Shown here: positions 15,759 through 22,397 of the stretch, in pieces
Numbering within the stretch: position 1 is the first letter of the stretch
Layout: each line of letters starts with the position of its first letter
The notes under the pieces: generated by a model
The model's input: the letters and a program-made list of their open reading frames with translations, nothing else
What the model was told of the DNA's origin: nothing
Databases searched by the model: none
Program-made: the position numbers and the translations under genes
NCBI GenBank assembly: GCA_029261435.1
Contig: JAJDBI010000002.1
Span: forward strand, 1-22,397
DNA length: 22,397 nt
Reading direction: 5' to 3'
DNA from: Nitrospinaceae bacterium
Lineage (GTDB): Bacteria > Nitrospinota > Nitrospinia > Nitrospinales > VA-1

Positions 15759-15781
15759 TTCGAAATTTCAATACAATCAGG
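15738..15781. repeat. Two-copy 22-bp tandem repeat upstream of cysD
   Basis: The unit TCGAAANTTCAATACAATCA plus two bases occurs at 15738-15759 and 15760-15781, with one mismatch in the first 20 bases. The 22-bp period is about two helical turns, which would put two protein dimers on the same face of the DNA. The position at and just upstream of the proposed -35 box suits an activator of the sulfate-activation operon. This is the only sequence of its kind in the window. Confidence 0.5.
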
Positions 15782-15847
15782 GGGGATGTGAATTTTAGGG
15801 GAAATTGAGTGATTACGCAATGGGGTTGATGCATTTTTTGTGTTTTT

Positions 15848-17350
15848 TTAGGAAAAATATCTGTTAACCACATCGGGAAATGGACAATGTAGACAATTAT
15901 TCTCGTTCTGGGTGCAGAAATCCTGATAAACCTGCATCAATCCCTGGTTTTGTTTTTCGGAGTGCAGAACTCGGAGCATTTTCTCCTGGTTTCCAAAAAT
16001 ATAATGCTTCATGAATCGAAGCAATTTGTGATCGCTGGTACTCTTGCCAGTTTGAAACAGAGCGTTCAGTCCTGTTTCCAGCACTTTGAATTTTCCAGCG
16101 CGCGCAAAAATCAGGCCGATGGGCAGGCCAATGTTGATAATGATTTCGCGAGACCGTGCAGAGCCAATCAATTGCTGAGACTGCTCCAGGGTCTTGCCAT
16201 CCGGGGTGTAATGGTTTGCCCAGTAATCATCGACGGCCAGACAAAAGAAATCGTTGAAAGTGTTCAAGGTTTTTTTATCGAGAACTTCCTGATTGGAAGA
16301 AGCGAGAATCTTTTGATAAGTTCCTATAAAGTTGGCAAACATTCCTTCTTTCTCGTGACGCACGATCAAGTGGGCTAATCCTGCCAGCCGTCTGTATGGG
16401 TAATTGGCCGGTCGGATTGCGCGGAAACTCCAATCTTCTTTCTTAAGAGAGGAAGTGGGAACACGGCCCTGGTAATACTCCCATAGTGGTAGGAGTTTAA
16501 GGAACCCGGCCTTTTTTTCCCCGCCTTCATTCATCAAGCCCGAGACACCGAAAAGCAAAGCCTGATAGTGCAGAACTCTTTCTTCTTTACGGAATTTTCC
16601 CGGCACCAGATTTTTTAGCTCGGTCAAAGGTAGAGTGTCGGCCAGAGTCTGAAACGGTTGTTTGTTTTCGGGGTAACCTAATGCCTCTGCAACGCCTCGA
16701 TAAAAAGTCTGTTCATAGCCTTCGATAATGACTGAATCGTGGAATCTCTCCATTTTGGTGAACACGCGCGCATCACCAGCGGCATTCAAAAGGTGAGTGA
16801 GTTTTTCTTCTGATAGCTGTGCCAGGGGTTGATGACAGAGACCAATATTGCAGGAGTTCAGAGCTGGGTAACTTTCAAAGTCGAGTTCATTGTTGAGGTC
16901 AAGGATGCCTTTGGTCAGGTAATTTTTAATTTCAAACTGGAAGGGAAGTTTTTGCTGTTTTGCCTGTGGCCGGGATTCTTTGCCTCGCCCCTGCCACATA
17001 TAGACATGCAGGATAACGTTGTCAAAGTCTGGGTTCTGAGAGTGCCCGTGAGCCTTCCAATCAGTGGCGTAGACATGCAGTTCGACATCTCCTTCATAAA
17101 CTTTTCCATTTACCTTGATCGTGGCACTGGTGAAGTCGGGTCCCTTGCCGAAATTCCAGTATCCGGGGTAAATGATTTCGAGGTTTTGATCGTCTTTGGT
17201 TCTGAGGGAGGGAGTACAAAATAATTGGTCGTTCCAGATGCAGCGAATAACTTTTTCCGGGACCCTGATGGTGTGATCTTCTTCCCGGACTTGTAGTTGA
17301 TTGCAGGTGCTGGTGAACTTCAGGTAGGCATCAGAAAACGTTGCTGTCAT
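15848..17350 (-). CDS. DUF2851 family protein
   Basis: A 500-residue protein of the uncharacterised DUF2851 family, recognised by its N-terminal block IIYPGYWNFGKGPDFTSATIKVNG...GDVELHV...DWKAHGHS (residues about 59-104). The order of an invariant aspartate (GPDF, D72), a beta hairpin and E-x-H (E90, H92) resembles a PD-(D/E)XK nuclease core; this is inference. Cysteines occur as C-x4-C (C167, C172) and at the end as C-x6-C-x2-C (C479, C486, C489). The ATG at 17350 overlaps the cysS stop (ATGA) and is preferred over an in-frame GTG four codons upstream. GGAA lies about eight bases before it. The cellular role is unknown. The tight coupling to cysS suggests only shared expression. Confidence 0.88.
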   Translation of the reverse strand: MTATFSDAYLKFTSTCNQLQVREEDHTIRVPEKVIRCIWNDQLFCTPSLRTKDDQNLEIIYPGYWNFGKGPDFTSATIKVNGKVYEGDVELHVYATDWKAHGHSQNPDFDNVILHVYMWQGRGKESRPQAKQQKLPFQFEIKNYLTKGILDLNNELDFESYPALNSCNIGLCHQPLAQLSEEKLTHLLNAAGDARVFTKMERFHDSVIIEGYEQTFYRGVAEALGYPENKQPFQTLADTLPLTELKNLVPGKFRKEERVLHYQALLFGVSGLMNEGGEKKAGFLKLLPLWEYYQGRVPTSSLKKEDWSFRAIRPANYPYRRLAGLAHLIVRHEKEGMFANFIGTYQKILASSNQEVLDKKTLNTFNDFFCLAVDDYWANHYTPDGKTLEQSQQLIGSARSREIIINIGLPIGLIFARAGKFKVLETGLNALFQTGKSTSDHKLLRFMKHYIFGNQEKMLRVLHSEKQNQGLMQVYQDFCTQNENNCLHCPFPDVVNRYFS

Positions 17351-18786
17351 TTCAGCTTCCACTCAGTACCATCCGGAGTGTCCTCGATAAGAATTCCCAT
17401 TTGGGTCAGGTCATTACGGCAACGGTCAGCTTCCGCCCAGTTTTTGGCTTGGCGTGCCGAGTTGCGATCTGCAATCAACTGCTCGATTTTTTTGACATCC
17501 AAGCCCCGGTCGCTGTTTTTGATTGCAAAAAGTTCTTTTTCAAATTCTTCGGGAGTGCGGGAAAACAACCCAAGAATGCTGCCTGCCGCCTCCCATGCTG
17601 CTGTTGCGACGGCAAGATCTTCAAGAGAAGTGCCGTTATCGCCAAGCACGGCAGTGTTGAGGTTCCGCAGTTCTTCGTTCATATGGGCTATTGCGACAGC
17701 CGTGTTCAAGTCATCGTTCATGGCGGCTTCAAACTTCTTCGTCAAGGCATGGTTCTTAACTTTTTCCTGAAAGTCCGGGGCAAGTGCAAGACTTTCTATT
17801 TTTTTGCGTGCGCCTGCCAGTCCTTCATAAAACCGGGAAAGTACTTTGGTGGCATCATCCAGGTTTTTTTCTGAAAAATCGATGGGGCTGCGGTAATGGC
17901 TGCTGATGAGAAACAAACGTAATACCTCAGGATGATATTTTTTATAGACCTCGCGAATAGTGAAAAAGTTTCCGAGAGACTTGGACATCTTTTCCTTGTC
18001 GATGTTGACGAATCCGTTATGGACCCAGTAGCGAACGGGTTGTTTACCCGTACAACCGCAGGATTGCGCAATTTCATTTTCGTGATGTGGAAAGACCAGG
18101 TCCTTGCCACCGCCGTGGATGTCGAAGGTGTCACCAAGATATTTTTTGCTCATTGCAGAACATTCAATATGCCAACCGGGTCGGCCCGGCCCCCAGGGGC
18201 TTTCCCAGAAAGGTTCTCCCGGCTTGCTTTTTTTCCACAAAGCAAAGTCCAGGGGATTGCGTTTGGTTTCGTTGACCTCGACACGGGCTCCCGATTGCAG
18301 GTCGTCGATATTTTTTCCTGAAAGACATCCATAGTCTTTGAATGATTTTATCGAGTAAAAGACATCTCCCCCGGACTCATAAGCTTTGTCTTGATCGACC
18401 AGGGACTGGATCATATCTAGCATTTCAGGGATGTGGTCGGTGGCTTTTGGTTCTTTGGTGGGGGAGGCGATATTAATCTTTCCCATGTCTTCATAAAATG
18501 CCTCGATATACTTTCGATTTACCTCCTGCCAGTTTACGCTTGTTTCATTGGCTCGATTGATGATCTTGTCGTCGATGTCGGTAAAGTTACGCACGAAGCA
18601 AACTTCGTAGCCCAGATACTGGAAATAGCGATAAAAAGTGTCAAAGACGATGGCGGCGCGGGCATGCCCAACATGGCAATAGTCGTAGACGGTGACTCCG
18701 CATACGTACATGCCGATTTTATTTTCTTCAAGAGGAACGAACTCCTCTTTTTTTCGCGTCAGGGTGTTGTAGATAAGTAAGCTCAT
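17347..18786 (-). CDS. cysS: Cysteinyl-tRNA synthetase
   Basis: A 479-residue class Ia synthetase that attaches cysteine to tRNA-Cys in the cytoplasm. The HIGH motif reads HVGH (38-41), after the zinc ligand C29 in YVCGVTVYD. The other zinc ligands are C209 (WHIECSAMS), H234 and E238 (FPHHENE). The ATP loop KMSKS is at 266-270. The C-terminal DALR and anticodon regions are of normal length, ending DTPDGTEWKLK. The ATG at 18786 starts a canonical N-terminus (MSLLIYNTLTRKKEEFVPL). The sequence just before it is AT-rich without a clear ribosome binding site. The gene is first in a two-gene unit with DUF2851. Confidence 0.97.
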   Translation of the reverse strand: MSLLIYNTLTRKKEEFVPLEENKIGMYVCGVTVYDYCHVGHARAAIVFDTFYRYFQYLGYEVCFVRNFTDIDDKIINRANETSVNWQEVNRKYIEAFYEDMGKINIASPTKEPKATDHIPEMLDMIQSLVDQDKAYESGGDVFYSIKSFKDYGCLSGKNIDDLQSGARVEVNETKRNPLDFALWKKSKPGEPFWESPWGPGRPGWHIECSAMSKKYLGDTFDIHGGGKDLVFPHHENEIAQSCGCTGKQPVRYWVHNGFVNIDKEKMSKSLGNFFTIREVYKKYHPEVLRLFLISSHYRSPIDFSEKNLDDATKVLSRFYEGLAGARKKIESLALAPDFQEKVKNHALTKKFEAAMNDDLNTAVAIAHMNEELRNLNTAVLGDNGTSLEDLAVATAAWEAAGSILGLFSRTPEEFEKELFAIKNSDRGLDVKKIEQLIADRNSARQAKNWAEADRCRNDLTQMGILIEDTPDGTEWKLK

Positions 18787-18895
18787 GGAAATAAATTAGC
18801 ACTCTCTAGTGAGGGAGGCAAATGGTAATAACCCGCATTGATTAATATAGAGTTGTCTTGGTTGTTCAGTGGTATGTGGCCGATGGAAAAAGCAT

Positions 18896-19105
18896 TTAAT
18901 CCTTTTGAGTATTTAATTCCTTGCGCTTTTTTTGGTATACCTCGTAGCTTTCAAAATCCGGGCAGGTATAGGTGGGGTCTTTTCTGCATTGTTCCTTCTG
19001 GATACTTTGGTTTGCGTCGTAAAGTTGTCGTTCAATTGAGAAATTACTGCAGCCTGGTGAATAGACGAGGATGAGAAGTAGAATAATTAATGTTCGGCTT
19101 TTCAT
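18896..19105 (-). CDS. Very small lipoprotein, unknown function
   Basis: A 69-residue protein starting MKSRTLIILLLILVYSPGC. The signal is a short basic start plus a leucine-rich core, and the likely lipidated residue is C19. The lipobox SPGC lacks the usual small/leucine residues at -3 and -2, so processing is probable rather than certain. The mature part is about 50 polar residues with two cysteines (C40, C48) that could form a disulfide, and a lysine/glutamate-rich end. An upstream in-frame extension to 19177 carries no signal and is rejected. It lies 80 bases downstream of the TPR-cupredoxin gene on the same strand, so it may belong to the same transcription unit. No family recognised. Confidence 0.7.
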   Translation of the reverse strand: MKSRTLIILLLILVYSPGCSNFSIERQLYDANQSIQKEQCRKDPTYTCPDFESYEVYQKKRKELNTQKD

Positions 19106-19185
19106 GACAGTGATTTTTAAACACAAAAAACAGTGAAACAATTCTCCACATTCCCAAAGAACTACTGCCGGCAACAAAAGTATTG

Positions 19186-21156
19186 CTAGTTACTTGCCTC
19201 TCCCACGGGAGCAGGTTGTAGGCGAGCTTCGAGTTCTTTGACGTTCAGGCGTAGTTGAGAAACTGCAAGCTTGGCCTGACTGATGAGTGAGCTCTCGGTG
19301 ATCTCCACTCCAGCTTTCCCGTACCCGGAAATTTCTTTGCGGATTTTATCCAGCTTCTGTTCCAGTTTTATGCTGCGTTTTGAACTGAAGCTTTTAGCGA
19401 TTGCGCCTTTCAGACCTTCTCCATCATAGTGTTTGGTGATAGCCATGAGCATACGCTTGCGAGAGATAAACTTTTTGCCACTTTTCCAGTCCTTGATGGC
19501 TTGTAACATTTCTTTTTCGATGTTGTCCACGATAGCGTTGTAATCTGTCGGATCGGTCATGTCATGGATTTCTCCCGGGACCGAAGCGGACTTGATATCA
19601 AAATCGAAAGTCTGGTCAACACCGGTCAGATCGGCAGACTTGAGATTGTTAGCGACCTCATCGGGGCTGAGTATCGGGTCCCATACCTGCATGATGTAGC
19701 CTTCACTTTTGATGTTATCGAACTGGTAGTCTCCGTTAGTATCGGGTTTCGTGAAATGACCATTTGGCACGACGAATAGAGTTCCGATCATGTCTTTATG
19801 CATATTGCACCTCAGCACCACGGGTCCGGCCTGGGTGAACTCGATGGTTTTGAAAGAGCCCGATGCCATTGCTCCCAGATTGAACTGGTTGCTGAGAGAC
19901 TTGGAGAAAATATTGTGCACCTCACGGTCTTCATTGGAGAATGTGACGGTGGAGCCTACAAGCACAACCGAATGTTGGGGACTAAACTTCAAGTCACTCT
20001 GGCGTATGGTCAGTGTTTGGGGTTTCTGGTTAGCCACTCTCAGCTTGCTTTTGGTTTCTAGAAATACCAGTGTGTTGGGTCCAGGTTTGCGGCCATTGAT
20101 CTTGATATTGCCCTTTACCGTAGTTGTATTTTTAACTTTCTTGGACCCTTCCTCCATCTTGTGGTCAGAGCCAGAGCCTTCTGCCTTTTTGTCAGCACTG
20201 ACTTTTTCTGCAGCTGGCGGTATGTCCATTTTTGCCTGCTGGACTGGTTCTGGAGTTTTGGGTGTGTCTTTCTTAATCGGTTTTTCAGCCGCAGAGTCAT
20301 AAAGTCCCAACGCGGTCAGCATCTGGATGACGAAAGGTTTTTCGAACTGCTTATCCAACTCAATCGCTTTGAGGAAATGCGGTGCGGCAGTTTCAAACTT
20401 TTTCTGGATGCCCAATACAATACCAAGATTGAAATGTCCCTGGGCAAAATCCGGTTTGATGGAAATGGCCTTTTTGTAAGCGGATTTTTCTTCATCATAC
20501 ATTTTCTCGCGGCCATGAGCTTTCCCCAACATGTTGTAGGCCATATGGTTATTGGGAGAAAGTTTTACGGTCTTTTGAAACAGCTTGATGGCTTCCTTTG
20601 GATGGTCTGCTTCTAACTCGGTCATGCCCCAGTTAAAAGTGATTTCCTCATCGTTGGGCGAGAGTTCATGGGCCCGGGCAAAACGTCGTTTGGCCCCTTC
20701 AAACTTTTTTGACATGCGTAGTGCCGCACCCCAGATAGAAAATAATTCTGGCGAATTGGGGCTGATTTTGGCGGCCTTTTCAAACTCCATATCCCCGGCA
20801 TTGAACTTCCCTTCCTCTGTTAACAACATGCCTTTCTGGATATGCTCCAGAGTTTCTCGGGGCAGTCGCGATTGTGCGGCTGGTATGGATGTGGCGGTTT
20901 TGATCAGGTTTCCTGTGTCCAAGTCGCTGGGGAGGGTGAACTCGGGTTCTTTTTTTTCAGTCTCAGGTGCTTTCTTTTCAGGTTTGATTTTGGCTTCTTG
21001 AATATTTTTATAAGGTTCCAGGTTGCTTTCAGGCGCTGAATAATGCATCAAGGCCCATAGTCCAACACCCAATACGCTCAGCCAGGTAAACATCATGAAA
21101 GAGCGTTTCAATGGATTGTTTTTTGGAGACTCGATTTTTTTGTTTTTGGAACTCAT
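19186..21156 (-). CDS. Membrane-anchored TPR-cupredoxin protein
   Basis: A 656-residue protein of several parts. An N-terminal helix (about 20-38) anchors it, leaving the bulk in the periplasm. A proline/lysine-rich linker is followed by five tetratricopeptide repeats at 34-residue steps (about 103-274). A second low-complexity linker (290-340) leads to a cupredoxin domain (about 345-465) with a full type 1 copper set: H414 in EVHNIF, C450 and H453 in RCNMH, and M456 in KDMIG. A short carboxypeptidase-regulatory-like strand region continues to about 525. The last 130 residues are helical and faintly resemble the periplasmic FTR1 N-terminal domain (KHYDGEGLKGAIAKS, then LEQKLDKIRKEI). It should bind copper for electron transfer or metal handling, with the repeats as a docking platform. 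No close characterised relative is known to me. No strong ribosome binding site. Confidence 0.88.
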   Translation of the reverse strand: MSSKNKKIESPKNNPLKRSFMMFTWLSVLGVGLWALMHYSAPESNLEPYKNIQEAKIKPEKKAPETEKKEPEFTLPSDLDTGNLIKTATSIPAAQSRLPRETLEHIQKGMLLTEEGKFNAGDMEFEKAAKISPNSPELFSIWGAALRMSKKFEGAKRRFARAHELSPNDEEITFNWGMTELEADHPKEAIKLFQKTVKLSPNNHMAYNMLGKAHGREKMYDEEKSAYKKAISIKPDFAQGHFNLGIVLGIQKKFETAAPHFLKAIELDKQFEKPFVIQMLTALGLYDSAAEKPIKKDTPKTPEPVQQAKMDIPPAAEKVSADKKAEGSGSDHKMEEGSKKVKNTTTVKGNIKINGRKPGPNTLVFLETKSKLRVANQKPQTLTIRQSDLKFSPQHSVVLVGSTVTFSNEDREVHNIFSKSLSNQFNLGAMASGSFKTIEFTQAGPVVLRCNMHKDMIGTLFVVPNGHFTKPDTNGDYQFDNIKSEGYIMQVWDPILSPDEVANNLKSADLTGVDQTFDFDIKSASVPGEIHDMTDPTDYNAIVDNIEKEMLQAIKDWKSGKKFISRKRMLMAITKHYDGEGLKGAIAKSFSSKRSIKLEQKLDKIRKEISGYGKAGVEITESSLISQAKLAVSQLRLNVKELEARLQPAPVGEASN

Positions 21157-21200
21157 AGTTTTTTTCGGAACCTTGCTTGGGTGAACGTTAATAAGACCGG

Positions 21201-21220
21201 TCGTCTAAAGATCGTCTAAA
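21201..21220. promoter_or_regulatory. Direct repeat with 11-bp period, candidate response-regulator site
   Basis: TCGTCTAAA occurs at 21201-21209 and again at 21212-21220 (TTTAGACGA on the minus strand). One helical turn between copies is the layout bound by OmpR/PhoB-type regulators. It lies about 45-65 bases upstream of the cupredoxin gene start, in the -35 area relative to a TATTAA at about 21188-21193. A palindrome GACCGGTC (21195-21202) abuts it. Confidence 0.4.
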
Positions 21221-21387
21221 AATGATTTTTATTCCTTAGATTCAGAATAATCATGTTGAATTATTTTGAGTAATACGATTAAATCATAGCCTCAAACTGC
21301 CTGTCAACTGCGCGTGTCTACCAAAAGGACGGTAAATGGCGGTTTATCTGCCAAAAATAGCTTGTTTCAGGGCGGATTTTTCAACAG

Positions 21388-21393
21388 TATACT
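21388..21393 (+). promoter_or_regulatory. -10 box close to the dcd start codon
   Basis: TATACT lies ten bases before the dcd ATG, so transcription would begin within a few bases of the start codon and give an almost leaderless message. This agrees with the absence of any ribosome binding site. The -35 region is poor (TTGTTT at 21362-21367 is 20 bases away). Confidence 0.35.
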
Positions 21394-21403
21394 GAAATTT
21401 TTA

Positions 21404-22397
21404 ATGAACTCTATAGCTGAAAAGAAAATATTGGAAACGGATCTGATGGCTTATTTAGAGGGGAAACCTGGATATCTTCCCTGTCAATTGATTGAGCAGG
21501 TGCATCGTCAGAGGATGATTCACTCTCGTGAGCCGATCACGGACTCTCAGATTCAACCTGTGAGCATGGATTTACGGCTGGGGCCCAAGGCTTATCGAAT
21601 CCAATGCAGTTTCCTTCCTGAAAATGAGCCAGTAGAAACGAAGCTTAAGGAGGTCAGCCTCTACGAATTTGATATTACTGATGGCGGGATATTGGAAAAA
21701 AATGCCATTTATCTGATTCCCTTGATGGAGGAATTGGCTTTGCCACCTTCCTTGTACGGCCTGGCTAATCCAAAGAGTTCGACGGGCAGGCTGGATATGT
21801 TCACCCGGGTCATTGTGGATGGTGGACACCGGTTTGATGAGATCCCGCTTGGTTATCGCGGCAAACTGTATTTGGAGATCATCTCGCGTTCGTTTCCTGT
21901 GAAAATTCATGCGGGGTTGTCTTTGAACCAGTTACGGCTTTCGAATGTGACGTCGCAGAGCTTGAATAAAGAAAAGATGATGATCAAATATGAGAAAAAC
22001 CCTATCTTATTTGATCAGGAAGGAACTGCCATTCCAGTTGATGAAGTGAAGGTGGAGGAGGGAGTTTATGTCAGCGTGGATGTTGCGGGGGATCAGCCGG
22101 AATCGATCATTGCCTACAAGGCCAAGACCAATTCCACTGTTATTGATCTATCTAAAATCAAGCATTACAAGGCGGAGGAGTTCTGGGAGCCGATATACAA
22201 GAATAAAAAGAATTGGTTGATTCTGGAACCGGAAAGTTTCTATATAATGATGTCGAAGGAAAGAGTGTGTATCTGGCCCGACTGGTTGGCAGAAATGATT
22301 GCTTATGAGCCCAATAGTGGGGAACTTCGCACGCATTACGCGGGTTTTTTCGATTCTGGGTTTGGCTGGAATGGTACGGATGGGCTCGTAAATCAGG
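21404..22397 (+). CDS. dcd: dCTP deaminase, long two-domain form, 3' end cut by the window edge
   Basis: The frame is open from the ATG at 21404 to the window end: 331 codons, with only the tail missing. It deaminates dCTP to dUTP for thymidylate synthesis. The first domain has the dUTPase/Dcd trimer signature: NPKSSTGRLDMFTRV with the catalytic-site serine and arginine, then GYRGKLYLEI with the essential glutamate. A second, related half ends in ERVCIWPDWLAEMI and AGFFDSGFGW. This duplicated architecture (Pfam DCD N-terminal type) is about twice the length of the Escherichia coli enzyme and is best known from alphaproteobacteria. There is no upstream in-frame start nearby. It is divergent from the cupredoxin gene. 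Confidence 0.92.
   Translation, partial: MNSIAEKKILETDLMAYLEGKPGYLPCQLIEQVHRQRMIHSREPITDSQIQPVSMDLRLGPKAYRIQCSFLPENEPVETKLKEVSLYEFDITDGGILEKNAIYLIPLMEELALPPSLYGLANPKSSTGRLDMFTRVIVDGGHRFDEIPLGYRGKLYLEIISRSFPVKIHAGLSLNQLRLSNVTSQSLNKEKMMIKYEKNPILFDQEGTAIPVDEVKVEEGVYVSVDVAGDQPESIIAYKAKTNSTVIDLSKIKHYKAEEFWEPIYKNKKNWLILEPESFYIMMSKERVCIWPDWLAEMIAYEPNSGELRTHYAGFFDSGFGWNGTDGLVNQ

Noticed and set aside
17351..17362. GTG start for DUF2851
   Set aside because: The ATG at 17350 forms the ATGA overlap with cysS and has a fitting GGAA upstream.
15848..18786. A defence system built around the nuclease-like DUF2851
   Set aside because: Its only tight partner is the housekeeping cysS, and no other defence-type gene is nearby.
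18838..19074. 78-codon plus-strand frame
   Set aside because: Antisense to the small lipoprotein gene and without a ribosome binding site.
1..22397. tRNA, rRNA, CRISPR array, insertion sequence, toxin-antitoxin or phage genes
   Set aside because: None seen on reading both strands; no regularly spaced repeats beyond the two-copy tandem repeats listed, and no transposase or integrase motifs.

Overview
The window holds about seventeen ordinary chromosomal genes of a Gram-negative bacterium, mostly single-copy housekeeping and envelope genes in short operons. No rRNA, tRNA, CRISPR array, insertion sequence or prophage gene was seen. Lipoprotein signals, a LolCDE/MacB-type exporter, a periplasmic HtrA protease and a periplasmic isoaspartyl methyltransferase indicate an outer membrane. 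The gene mix (short CysD, CysN with an APS-kinase-like tail, DUF2851, a membrane-anchored TPR-cupredoxin protein, a long two-domain Dcd, balanced GC) would fit a marine lineage such as Nitrospinota or a neighbouring deltaproteobacterial-type phylum. That placement is inference, not proof.

Layout. Positions 1-3183 (minus) carry an ABC exporter: an ATPase and a large double-FtsX permease that runs off the left edge, joined by an ATGA overlap. A gene-free 318-base stretch full of hairpins follows. The plus strand then carries a class I/II aminotransferase (3502-4686), a MoeB/ThiF-type E1 fused to rhodanese (4847-6007), and a tightly packed trio (6105-8012): a small charged protein, a signal-peptide-bearing isoaspartyl methyltransferase and a Memo-family protein. 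From 8066 to 12011 the minus strand carries an SDR oxidoreductase, a lipoprotein HtrA protease, a phosphomannomutase/phosphoglucomutase and a glyoxalase-type protein. A four-helix membrane protein (12171-12524, plus) and a [2Fe-2S] ferredoxin (12577-12882, minus) come next.

The minus strand from 13061 to 15691 holds the ATP sulfurylase genes cysD and cysN. CysN ends in a degenerate APS-kinase-like domain. cysS and a DUF2851 gene follow as an ATGA-coupled pair (15848-18786). Next are a tiny lipoprotein gene and a 656-residue TPR-cupredoxin protein with a complete type 1 copper ligand set (18896-21156). The window ends in a divergent plus-strand dcd gene, cut by the right edge.

Themes. Sulfur handling recurs: sulfate activation, sulfur carrier activation with rhodanese, and Cys-tRNA synthesis. 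So does envelope maintenance: exporter, HtrA, periplasmic PIMT and lipoproteins. The most unusual items are the inactivated-looking kinase domain on CysN, the TPR-cupredoxin protein with a possible FTR1-like helical tail, the PD-(D/E)XK-like and cysteine pattern in DUF2851, and several candidate operators (tandem repeats before cysD and the cupredoxin gene, a dyad in the ferredoxin promoter). No complete, clearly new multi-gene system is evident.
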